Part shown: piece by piece, positions 8,839 to 16,648 of the stretch
How positions within the stretch are numbered: the stretch's first letter is position 1
How the letters are laid out: each line of letters opens with the position of its first letter
Notes under the pieces: generated by a model
Told to the model about the DNA's origin: nothing
Databases searched by the model: none
Seen by the model: the letters and a program-made list of their open reading frames with translations, nothing else
NCBI RefSeq assembly: GCF_018256155.1
Contig: NZ_JAERLY010000008.1
Coordinates: forward strand, 57,820-121,819
Direction of reading: 5' to 3'
DNA length: 64,000 nucleotides
Origin: Gluconobacter sp. Dm-62
GTDB taxonomy: Bacteria > Pseudomonadota > Alphaproteobacteria > Acetobacterales > Acetobacteraceae
Translations under genes and position numbers: made by a program

Positions 8839-9821
8839 GCCGCTACACACTGACTGTCGCCGTACTGTGCACGCTGGTTCTGGCCCTCGCCATCCTGTCA
8901 CTGTCCGCAGGCCCGGCGGGGATCGGCGTCATTCAGGGCCTGTCCGACATGCTGTATGGCCGTGAGACGATTGCCGCGACCATTATTGGTCAAATCCGGC
9001 TGCCGCGCATGATCCTCGCTTTGCTGATCGGCGGAACGCTCGGCCTGTCGGGTGCGGCGCTGCAGGGACTGGTCCGCAATCCGCTCGCTGATCCGGGCGT
9101 GCTGGGGATTTCGGGTTGTGGCGCACTCGGGGCGGTGCTGGTTTTCTATACCGGCGTCTCTACGCTCTGGGCGCCTGCGCTTCCGCTGGCGGCGTTGTCC
9201 GGCGCCGGGCTCGCGACACTCCTGCTTCTGGCCCTGACCCGTGGCGGCACTCTGGTTCTGGTGCTCGCCGGTGCCGCGCTGGGCTCTATGAGCGCTGCCC
9301 TTCTGGCCCTGACGCTCAACCTCGTGCCGAGCCCCTATGCGTCCTACGAAATCATGCACTGGCTCATGGGCTCCCTGTCCCGTGCCAGCCTGCATGACGT
9401 GCTGATCGCCACACCGGGCCTCCTGGTCGGCTCGGCCCTGCTGTTCAGCACCAGACGCTCCCTCGACGCCCTGACCCTTGGCGAAGACGTTGCCCAGACG
9501 ATGGGCTTCCCCTTGCGTGCGGTACAGTGGCGCGTCGTGCTCGGAACGGCGCTCGCGGTTGGCAGTGGTGTGGCTGTCGCGGGCGGGATCGGGTTCGTTG
9601 GCCTCGTCATGCCGCATCTGCTGCGCCCGCTCGCCGGCGCTCGCCCGTCGCGCCTTTTGCTGCCGTCTGCGCTGGGTGGTGCGGCGCTTCTGCTGGCTGC
9701 GGATTTGTTCGTGCGCCTGCCCGTCAGCGGTGCCGAACTGCAACTCGGCGTCGTGACGTCCCTGATCGGAACACCGGTCTTTTTTTGGCAGGTCTGGCGC
9801 CTGCGCGGCAGGCCGGTATGA
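8835..9821 (+). CDS. btuC: Cobalamin ABC transporter permease (BtuC/FecCD family)
   Basis: The 328-residue protein is very hydrophobic, with about ten membrane segments. It carries FecCD-family landmarks: QIRLPRMILALLIGGTLGLSGAALQGL, of which RLPR and GAALQG are typical, NPLADPGVLGISGCGALGA, and GGIGFVGLVMPHLLRPLAG near residue 250, the cytoplasmic segment that contacts the ATPase. It forms the membrane pore for B12 import. Its ATG overlaps the btuF stop and btuD starts ten bases after its end, all consistent with one transcript under the riboswitch. Confidence 0.92.
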   Translation: MSRYTLTVAVLCTLVLALAILSLSAGPAGIGVIQGLSDMLYGRETIAATIIGQIRLPRMILALLIGGTLGLSGAALQGLVRNPLADPGVLGISGCGALGAVLVFYTGVSTLWAPALPLAALSGAGLATLLLLALTRGGTLVLVLAGAALGSMSAALLALTLNLVPSPYASYEIMHWLMGSLSRASLHDVLIATPGLLVGSALLFSTRRSLDALTLGEDVAQTMGFPLRAVQWRVVLGTALAVGSGVAVAGGIGFVGLVMPHLLRPLAGARPSRLLLPSALGGAALLLAADLFVRLPVSGAELQLGVVTSLIGTPVFFWQVWRLRGRPV

Positions 9822-9831
9822 GGAGTGCGCC

Positions 9832-10602
9832 ATGATCCTCCAGACAGACACGATCAGCCTGACCCTTCAGGGCAACCGGCTTCTCAACGATATCGCGCTG
9901 GACGTGCATCCCGGTGAAGTCCTCGGCCTGATTGGCCCCAACGGTGCGGGCAAGAGCACACTGCTGCGAATCATGGCCGGTCTGCTGCGCCCCGAGACCG
10001 GACGTGTTCTGCTGGACGGGCAGGACCTGTTCACCATGCCCTCCGAACAGCGCGGGCGTCATCTGGCCTATCTTCCGCAGGAGGCGCCGGCTTCCGTCGG
10101 CATGACCGTGCGGGACGTTGTAACGCTCGGACGGCTGCCTCATCGCCGCACGGCTTCGCCGGAACAGGACGCCGCCGCCGTGCAGCAGGCTCTCGATGCG
10201 GTCGGGATGAGCGCTTTCGCCGACCGCTCCTCAGCCCGCCTCTCAGGTGGTGAACGCGCCCGCGTCCTGCTTGCTCGCGCGCTTGCAGTTCAGGCTCCGA
10301 TCCTGCTGGCTGATGAACCCGTCGCGGCGCTCGATCCCGCGCAGGCCCTGACGGTCATGGATCTCTTCGGCCAATACGCTGCACAGGGTCAGGCTGTCGC
10401 CGTTGTCTTGCACGATCTTGCACTCGCCGCCCGCTTTTGCACGCGCATTGCCGTCCTGTCGCAGGGGCGTCTCGTCAGTATAGGCACTCCCGCCGAAGTC
10501 CTGACGGACGCCCTGTTCGCCGAGGTTTACGGTGTGGCCGTGCGGCGTTGTGGCGAGGTCGCCGTGCCTTGGTCGCTGGTCTCGAGCGCGCGACGCCCAT
10601 AA
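9832..10602 (+). CDS. btuD: Cobalamin ABC transporter ATPase (BtuD-like)
   Basis: The 256-residue ATPase has Walker A GPNGAGKST (residues 35-43), a Q-loop region LPQEAP, signature LSGGE (137-141), Walker B ILLADEP (157-163) and an H-loop in VLHDLALAARF. It powers the BtuC permease. An AGGAG-type site precedes the ATG. Its last 76 bases overlap, in the opposite direction, the 3' end of the transporter gene that follows, so the two genes are convergent and share coding DNA. Confidence 0.92.
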   Translation: MILQTDTISLTLQGNRLLNDIALDVHPGEVLGLIGPNGAGKSTLLRIMAGLLRPETGRVLLDGQDLFTMPSEQRGRHLAYLPQEAPASVGMTVRDVVTLGRLPHRRTASPEQDAAAVQQALDAVGMSAFADRSSARLSGGERARVLLARALAVQAPILLADEPVAALDPAQALTVMDLFGQYAAQGQAVAVVLHDLALAARFCTRIAVLSQGRLVSIGTPAEVLTDALFAEVYGVAVRRCGEVAVPWSLVSSARRP

Positions 10603-11549
10603 CGCCGGGCCAGCAGCGTGCAGGTGAAGAGCTGGATCTGGTGATAGATCATCAGCGGCAGGACGATGATGCCAACCGATGCCGCCGGGAAAATGACGCT
10701 CGCCATCGGCACGCCTGACGCCAGCGACTTTTTCGAACCGCAGAACTGGAGCGCGATTTTGTTCTCCGTTGTCTGCCCCAGACCGTCGCCCATCAGATGC
10801 GACAGCACCAGAACCAGCGCCAGCATGAAACTGTCGAGCAGTGCGACTTCCAGCAGATGCGCGCCCGAAACCCGGTGCCAGATCCCTTCCACAACGGCCG
10901 AACTGAACGCCGTATAGACCACCACGATGATGGACCCGCGATCGGTGAACGAGATCAGGATCTTGTGTTTCCGTACGATCGGTCCGACCCATTTCTGCAG
11001 GATCTGCCCGAGTGCGAATGGCAGCAGCAGCTCCTTGCTCACGTCGAGAATGGACTCCAGTGGCGAATGTCCCGCGCCCACATGTCCGAGCACCAGTCCA
11101 GTCAGCAGCGGCGTGAGTGCAATGCCCGCGATGTTGGAGACCGTCGCCGCGCAGATCGCCGCCGGGACATTGCCTTTCGCGATGGAGGTCAGCGCGATGG
11201 AGGACTGCACGGTGGACGGCAGACAGCACAGGAACAGGATGCCCGACCACAGCTCTTCACCGAACAGCGCATCCGGAAAGACGGACCGGAACAGCAGATG
11301 CAGCCCGATCCCCAGCAGTGGAAACAGCGCGAACGTGCAGAGCAGCACGCTCCCCTGAACCTTCCAGTCCTTCACGCTGTCCACGATGGCATGGCGTTCG
11401 AGCTTTGCGCCCTGAAAGAAGAACATGAACGTGATGAGGATCGTCACGACATGCTGGAGAATATGCTCCAGCTGCCCACGGCAGGGCAGGAAGGACGCCA
11501 GCGCAATCGCGCCAATGAGGGACAGGAGAAAGGGGTCGAGACGCTTCAT
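10527..11549 (-). CDS. Bile acid:sodium symporter (SBF-like) family transporter
   Basis: This 340-residue integral membrane protein has about ten hydrophobic segments. It starts MKRLDPFLLSLIGAIALASFLP and carries VVTILITFMFFFQGAKL and FLCCLPSTVQSSIALTSIAKGN, the family's conserved helix breaks with polar residues, as in SBF-like (YfeH-type) proteins. Substrates of bacterial members are mostly unknown. The C-terminal 25 codons lie antisense to btuD. A shorter C-terminus ending before btuD would still keep every membrane helix, so the overlap affects only the tail. Confidence 0.85.
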   Translation of the reverse strand: MKRLDPFLLSLIGAIALASFLPCRGQLEHILQHVVTILITFMFFFQGAKLERHAIVDSVKDWKVQGSVLLCTFALFPLLGIGLHLLFRSVFPDALFGEELWSGILFLCCLPSTVQSSIALTSIAKGNVPAAICAATVSNIAGIALTPLLTGLVLGHVGAGHSPLESILDVSKELLLPFALGQILQKWVGPIVRKHKILISFTDRGSIIVVVYTAFSSAVVEGIWHRVSGAHLLEVALLDSFMLALVLVLSHLMGDGLGQTTENKIALQFCGSKKSLASGVPMASVIFPAASVGIIVLPLMIYHQIQLFTCTLLARRYGRRALETSDQGTATSPQRRTATP

Positions 11550-11637
11550 GCCGCACTATGTCCGTATCCTGACCGGACATGCAATGTCATGTCAGGCCAG
11601 CCTTTTGAAAACGGGCATCTCATGTATCCTGCCCTCC

Positions 11638-13572
11638 ATGACAGACCATAATGACCTGCCAGCGCCGGGCCGCCGACGTGCCCTGACGTCCCTTCTTGCC
11701 GCGGGAACCGTCGCCGGAACCCTGCGTCTGACCGGCAGGGCGAACGCCGCCGCTGAACCGCCCAAAGATGCGCTCACGTCCCACGGCCATCAGCCCAGCA
11801 ATGCGCATATCGAGCCCGCCGATCAGCCTGGCGCAAATAACAAGCCTGTCATCCGCACCCAGAGCGATTATTTCTATCGCCCTTCCATTCATTTCTCGCC
11901 GCCCACCGGCTTCATGAATGACCCCAACGGCCTGATTTTCGACGGCCAGACCTATCATCTCTATTACCAGTATGACCCGACCGCTCCCTATGCCGGACGC
12001 GTCCACTGGGGCCACGCCACCAGCACGGATCTTTACACCTGGCAGGACCAGCCCATCGCCATCGACCAGACTGCGGCGGGCGAGGCCTATACCGGCTGCG
12101 TCGTGCTGGACCGCAACAACGTCTCGGGCCTCTTCCCGCCCCACAAACTGGACGAAACTCCCGCCACACCAGCAATCCCGACCGCGACGCAGGCGGCCGT
12201 GCAGGCGCTGGCGCCGGAACTGCAGAAAACCACGTCCGACACACCTTTCGCTCCGGACCGGATGCCGTCGCTCGGCCCCAGTGCCTCGGCGCCGTTTGGT
12301 TCGGTCTATGCGCCGCCCATCGGCTCGGATGTTCATGCCACGCCGCCCGCACCAAAGCTTCCGCCGATGCCGGGTGGCCTGGTCGCGATCTATACCCGCG
12401 CCACGCCGCAGAGCCAGACGCAGTACATCGCCTGGAGCCCCGATGGCGGCCAGCATTACATCGACTACGACCACAACCCGATCCTGAATATCGGCGTGAA
12501 TTCCTTCCGTGATCCCAAGGTCTTCTGGCACGAGTCCAGTGGAAAATGGATCATGGTGGTGGTCAGCTCACGCGCCCACAAGGTGCTCTTCTACGGCTCC
12601 ATTGATCTGCTGCACTGGATGCATCTCAGCAGCTTCGGTCCTGCCGGCCTGTTCGGCGTGGACTACGAATGTCCCAACCTGATCGAACTCGACATCGAGG
12701 GCGATGAGAAGGGCAGCCGATGGGTCTTATTCGTTTCCGTTAATCCGGGCGGTCCGCTGGGCGGCAGCGTCACGCAGTATTTCGTGGGCGATTTCGACGG
12801 CGAGCGCTTTACGCCCGACAATACCGTGATCGGTCTGACGGACTTCGCCAAGGACAGCTACGCCATGCAGGTCTATGACAGCATGCCGGACAACAAGGCG
12901 GTCTATTTCGCCTGGTTCGGCAACTGGCAATACTGCGAGGAAGTCCCGAACCGGAGCTGGCGCGGTCTCATGACCTTGCCGCGGCGCATGTCCCTGCGCC
13001 GGGATGAAATGAACTGGCTGCGTCTGGTGCAGCGTCCCTATGGACTCGAAGCCTTTCGGGGCGAAAAGATCCCGTTCAAGGTGGACCGTATCGCGGCCCA
13101 GAGTGGCGTGCAGGTTGCGCTTCCCACGGGCACGGCCATCGAACTGCTCCTGACCGTCACCGTCGATGAACGCAGCAACCCGCAGCCGGACGGCGAACAG
13201 GGCCGCGCGGGCCGCTTCGTCATTGTAATTTCGAACGGGCAGGGAGAATCCCTCTCCATCGGCTTCGATGCCTTCTCAAGCCAGCTCTGGCTCGACCGTG
13301 GCGATCTGCACGGCTTCTCCCAGCCCTTCTTCACGGAGCGTTTCTCCACGCCCCTGATCGCCAACAGCCGTCGCTTCTCCCTGCGACTGGTGCTGGATGC
13401 CTGTGCGCTGGAGCTTTTCGCCAATGACGGTCTTTCCGTCGCCACCGCTCTGGTCTTCCCTGCCAATCCACTGACGACGCTGGGCCTTCAGGCGACCAAT
13501 ACCGGTGCGACAATCGAGGAACTGGCGCTTTATCCGCTGCGCAAGACCATGGACCGCCCGACCGCGCTTTAG
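11638..13572 (+). CDS. Tat-exported GH32 fructan hydrolase (levanase / sucrose hydrolase type)
   Basis: The 644-residue enzyme begins with a twin-arginine signal (GRRRALTSLLAAGTVAGTL). The GH32 catalytic triad is intact: nucleophile D95 in FMNDPNG, D292 in FRDPKVFW and acid E344 in ECPNLIEL. A C-terminal beta-sandwich follows (about 480-640). It should cleave beta-fructosides such as levan, inulin or sucrose outside the cytoplasm. A Pro/Ala-rich insertion of about 80 residues (165-248) breaks the propeller between the first and second blades. I chose ATG 11638 because it places the Tat motif at the N-terminus; the frame stays open upstream. Exact substrate cannot be read from sequence. Confidence 0.9.
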   Translation: MTDHNDLPAPGRRRALTSLLAAGTVAGTLRLTGRANAAAEPPKDALTSHGHQPSNAHIEPADQPGANNKPVIRTQSDYFYRPSIHFSPPTGFMNDPNGLIFDGQTYHLYYQYDPTAPYAGRVHWGHATSTDLYTWQDQPIAIDQTAAGEAYTGCVVLDRNNVSGLFPPHKLDETPATPAIPTATQAAVQALAPELQKTTSDTPFAPDRMPSLGPSASAPFGSVYAPPIGSDVHATPPAPKLPPMPGGLVAIYTRATPQSQTQYIAWSPDGGQHYIDYDHNPILNIGVNSFRDPKVFWHESSGKWIMVVVSSRAHKVLFYGSIDLLHWMHLSSFGPAGLFGVDYECPNLIELDIEGDEKGSRWVLFVSVNPGGPLGGSVTQYFVGDFDGERFTPDNTVIGLTDFAKDSYAMQVYDSMPDNKAVYFAWFGNWQYCEEVPNRSWRGLMTLPRRMSLRRDEMNWLRLVQRPYGLEAFRGEKIPFKVDRIAAQSGVQVALPTGTAIELLLTVTVDERSNPQPDGEQGRAGRFVIVISNGQGESLSIGFDAFSSQLWLDRGDLHGFSQPFFTERFSTPLIANSRRFSLRLVLDACALELFANDGLSVATALVFPANPLTTLGLQATNTGATIEELALYPLRKTMDRPTAL

Positions 13573-13610
13573 GAAAACGCAAAACTGCCTCAGCGGACAA
13601 GTGGCTCATA

Positions 13611-13650
13611 AAAAACGGGCCATCGCAACACCGGTTGTCGCGATGGCCCG
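13611..13650 (-). terminator. Rho-independent terminator of the DUF1269 gene
   Basis: An 11-bp stem (13616-13626 with 13640-13650) is followed on the minus strand by a run of T residues ending near 13610. It lies between two convergent genes and may also stop transcription from the GH32 gene, although the plus-strand side has no T tract. Confidence 0.85.
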
Positions 13651-13682
13651 CATCATGGCTTCAGAGGTGGAGCAACCCGATC

Positions 13683-14312
13683 TCAGCCGCCTGTAATCCG
13701 GTTTTTCAGATTATGAAGGCTGGTCGAGACCTGCTTCTGCCACTCGCCCATGCGTTCGTGCCATTCGGTTGAATGCTGTTGAACGAGAACCCGCTCGGCT
13801 TCCGTTGCTGCGGCAACCTGTGCCTTCTGCTGGGCCAGAACCTCGCGCTCCACGGCCTCGATCGGACGACGTAGAACTAGCGAAGCCCCCAGAGACCCGG
13901 CCAGATCGTCCACGACCTGCGGCCCATATTCCTGAACCGTCGCAATCACGGCCGTCGTTCCAACAGGAATAACAGATGCAATCTGTGCCAGAAGGCTGCT
14001 GCGGATTGCCGCATCCTCAACCGACAGGCTGGACCCCACAAGCGCGCCCATGGATGCCCCGAGCAGCACGCCCAGCGGCCCAAGCAGAAGCCCGACGAGC
14101 GATCCCAGCAGTGTTCCGTTCAGAACCTGCTCGCCGGAAGAGCCGTTGGCCCAGTTGTCATGGATGATGATGTTGCCGTCCGTGCCGCGCTCAACCACGG
14201 CTTCGTTGGCGACAACCAGCTTCTGGTCCTCAGCGCGTTCCCGAAGTTCGGAAAACGCCTGGAATGCCTTGCTCTGCTCTGTGAAGGAGAGAACAAGAAT
14301 ATTGGTATCCAT
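13683..14312 (-). CDS. DUF1269 family membrane-associated protein
   Basis: The 209-residue protein has the DUF1269 outline: an N-terminal alpha/beta segment (MDTNILVLSF, AFQAFSELRERAEDQKL), a Gly-rich hydrophobic stretch (GTLLGSLVGLLLGPLGVLLGAS, partly quoted) around residues 70-95, and a C-terminal charged helix (VLAQQKAQVAAATEAERVL) predicted as coiled coil. Members are inner-membrane proteins of unknown function, sometimes stress linked. It is transcribed alone and ends at a strong terminator. No enzymatic residues are evident. Confidence 0.75.
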   Translation of the reverse strand: MDTNILVLSFTEQSKAFQAFSELRERAEDQKLVVANEAVVERGTDGNIIIHDNWANGSSGEQVLNGTLLGSLVGLLLGPLGVLLGASMGALVGSSLSVEDAAIRSSLLAQIASVIPVGTTAVIATVQEYGPQVVDDLAGSLGASLVLRRPIEAVEREVLAQQKAQVAAATEAERVLVQQHSTEWHERMGEWQKQVSTSLHNLKNRITGG

Positions 14313-14387
14313 TATAGGTCATGCTCCGCTCCCCCGCGAAAAATCCGGAAGAGACGGGCACGCGGGGGAAGTGTCCGACCTGTAACT

Positions 14388-14412
14388 GCAGCCTTCTCCG
14401 GAAGAAGGCTGC
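14388..14412 (-). terminator. Stem-loop after the small exported protein gene
   Basis: A perfect 10-bp stem (14388-14397 with 14403-14412, five-base loop) lies 18 bases after the stop codon. No T tract follows on the minus strand, so it may be a weak terminator or a stabilising 3' structure. Confidence 0.5.
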
Positions 14413-14429
14413 GGCAGGAGGACACCAGA

Positions 14430-14891
14430 TTACTTGCTCAGCGTAAAGGTCAGACCCTGTGCGCCTGCAGCCAGACGAGCACCCTGGGTTGCCGTCTCGA
14501 TCTTGATACGCACGCCATTGCTGTTGGACAGGACAGCGCCGCCCAGACCCTTATCGAGCGTTGCCTCTCCGGCAAGCGCACCGTAGCTGCCGTCGAAATC
14601 ATGCAGATGCTTCAGGTTATAGACGGGACCTTCGGCTTTCAGGGAGGAGTAGCCGACCGCAGCGATGTTCCCACCGCTAACCTTGAAGTGATAGGTGTGA
14701 TGACCATAGGTCAGAGTGCCGTCACCCCAGGTATAACCGACGCCGACGTCAGCAGAATGAGCGGCAAGCGTGATGTGTCCGACCGGGGTGCCCAGCGTGT
14801 CCTCAGCCCGGACTGCAGGAGCTGCGACAAGACCTGCTCCAAAAAGGACTGCTGCAAGGGCGACGCCACGACGGCTGATGTTGATGGACAT
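14430..14891 (-). CDS. Small exported protein of unknown function
   Basis: This 153-residue protein has a signal sequence with a twin-Arg start (SRRGVALAAVLFGAGLVAAP, cleavage near residue 29, VRA/ED). The mature part is Gly- and beta-rich: YTWGDGTLTYGHHTYHFKV, then GGNIAAVGYSSLKAEGPVYNL and a closing GARLAAGAQGLTFTLSK. This looks like a small secreted beta-barrel or beta-sandwich; I do not recognise the family with certainty. It lies between the DUF1269 gene and the glycan island and appears monocistronic. Confidence 0.7.
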   Translation of the reverse strand: MSINISRRGVALAAVLFGAGLVAAPAVRAEDTLGTPVGHITLAAHSADVGVGYTWGDGTLTYGHHTYHFKVSGGNIAAVGYSSLKAEGPVYNLKHLHDFDGSYGALAGEATLDKGLGGAVLSNSNGVRIKIETATQGARLAAGAQGLTFTLSK

Positions 14892-15120
14892 GTTCAGTAC
14901 CTTTCATGCGCTTGGTGCAAAGTGCGGTCTCAGGAGACGTTACACAGACCAACGTTGAAAGCAGGAACGTGGCAGGCTTCAGTCAGATGCATTGAAAGAA
15001 GGATTTTCTCGTTTGCTCTGAAAAAAAACCTGCGTCCGGATGCGCTTACGTGCCGTCCCGAAAACGTATCTATCTCGCCGGCAATGAGGGTTTTGGAAAG
15101 CGAACCGGCCTTGGGTGCTT

Positions 15121-16554
15121 TTATTTCTCCTGATTATTGAGCGCATCCAGGCGCTCAAAGGCCAACTTCTGGGCTTCTGCAAGCCCCGCCTCAGTCTGTT
15201 CCAGACGTTTCCAAAGATTTATTTCGGTCTGGGCTGCTTCCTGGCGGCTTTGTTCAGCCTTTTCCAAAGCACTGAGACGCTCAAAAGCCAGATCCTGTGC
15301 CTGTTGCAGCCCCTGCTCGGTCTGCTTCAGCTGACTTCGAATATTGGCTTCTGTCTGACGGGCGTCCTGTAGCAGGTTTCTGGCTTCATTCAGGGCTGTC
15401 TCGAGGTCCTGGACATGAGCATCTGCCTTGTGAAGCTCATCCAGTCGTTCCAAGGCAAGTTTTCGTGCAAATTCGAGGCTTTCCTCGGCTTTATCCAGAC
15501 GTTTCTGCTGTTCATCGTAAAATTGTGTGTCCGGTTCCGATGTTAGGTGAGGTGTCCCCTCAGACACAGCCTCTTCCGCCTGTGTATGATCACCAAGAAA
15601 GTTTTCGTAGGACTGTTTCAGCACCTGCCGGCTTGCCAGCGCAGCAAGATAAATTCCGGACGCTGTCATTGGCCATTCTGCAGGGGCCCAACGCGGGGTC
15701 TCCCATAAAGCGCGCCGAAGCGCCTCACGGCTGGTAATTTTCTTCAGAATGCACAGATTGCGGGACAGGGTCTCATCCAGTTCAGGAATGGACTGGTCCC
15801 GGCTCGCAAGAAGACCCGCTTCATAAGCCCATGGCATAAGGGGTGCCGTCTGCCCGCGGTGGTTATCGGAATTATGGGCAGGGAATGCGAAATAATGGAG
15901 TTTGAGACCAAGACCAAGGAGAAGATCGGCACAATCGAGTGACGTTTTCTCCTCGTTGCATTCGATCCAGATCAAGGACTCTCCAGTCGCAATAAAATCC
16001 CGGTCATCTGCAAGAATGGCATATTCCATTCCTTCAGCATCAATCTTGATAAGATCGAAAGGGCCTTTTTCCTGACGCAGTCTGGTGAGAGTTGATGTCG
16101 CCTTGGCTGGCACGTCGTCGGGGATATCCGCAATGGCCTCATCATAGACAAACGACGTTGAGCCGAGATTTTCATCCTGCCCGTAATGGCCATGAACCTC
16201 ATAGTTTTCCGGGGCTACGATAGCGTTGATGACGGAGATCTCAGGATGATGCGCCGCAAGAGCGATATTTGCGCTCAGGAAAGGAATAAGTTCAGGATTG
16301 CCTTCCACCGCGCATAGTGACGTCAGGCGGCGAAGGGAAGCTACGCCCAACCCAAACGTCCCGATGAACGCACCAATATCAAGAACCCGTGCACCATCAT
16401 CAAGAAGAGACGCGCAGAACCTGACCTCGTTAAAGGCCCATTCTCCATAATAATCAAGAAAACGACCGATCAGATCATGCTTTAGATCAGGAACTTTTAG
16501 TTTCCCGTAGCGTGTTTCGGTATCAGTGATGGAAGAAAACGCGGTTCTGGTCAT
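15121..16554 (-). CDS. FkbM-family methyltransferase with C-terminal coiled coil
   Basis: Residues 1-235 form an SAM-dependent methyltransferase of the FkbM type: RVLDIGAFIGTFGLGVAS is the SAM-binding loop and DLIKIDAEGMEYAIL the post-motif strand typical of the family. Residues about 345-477 are a heptad-rich coiled coil with three spaced copies of an L-A-x-E-R-L-x-x-L motif (LALERLDEL, LAFERLSAL, LAFERLDAL). FkbM enzymes methylate sugars or polyketide and lipid groups; here the surrounding glycosyltransferases point to a glycan. It is divergent from the NPDV-repeat glycosyltransferase and shares a 94-bp intergenic region with it. Confidence 0.85.
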   Translation of the reverse strand: MTRTAFSSITDTETRYGKLKVPDLKHDLIGRFLDYYGEWAFNEVRFCASLLDDGARVLDIGAFIGTFGLGVASLRRLTSLCAVEGNPELIPFLSANIALAAHHPEISVINAIVAPENYEVHGHYGQDENLGSTSFVYDEAIADIPDDVPAKATSTLTRLRQEKGPFDLIKIDAEGMEYAILADDRDFIATGESLIWIECNEEKTSLDCADLLLGLGLKLHYFAFPAHNSDNHRGQTAPLMPWAYEAGLLASRDQSIPELDETLSRNLCILKKITSREALRRALWETPRWAPAEWPMTASGIYLAALASRQVLKQSYENFLGDHTQAEEAVSEGTPHLTSEPDTQFYDEQQKRLDKAEESLEFARKLALERLDELHKADAHVQDLETALNEARNLLQDARQTEANIRSQLKQTEQGLQQAQDLAFERLSALEKAEQSRQEAAQTEINLWKRLEQTEAGLAEAQKLAFERLDALNNQEK

Positions 16555-16648
16555 ATGAATTCTTGATTCGGTTAGATGTTAAATATACATATTTCGGCAA
16601 GTCTGTCAGCTACTCCCTGTCCCCTCCAACTCATAGATCGGATGCCAG

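Noticed and set aside
8898..9851. Minus-strand open frame antisense to btuC
   Set aside because: It is a Gln/Arg-rich shadow of a highly hydrophobic, well conserved permease gene.
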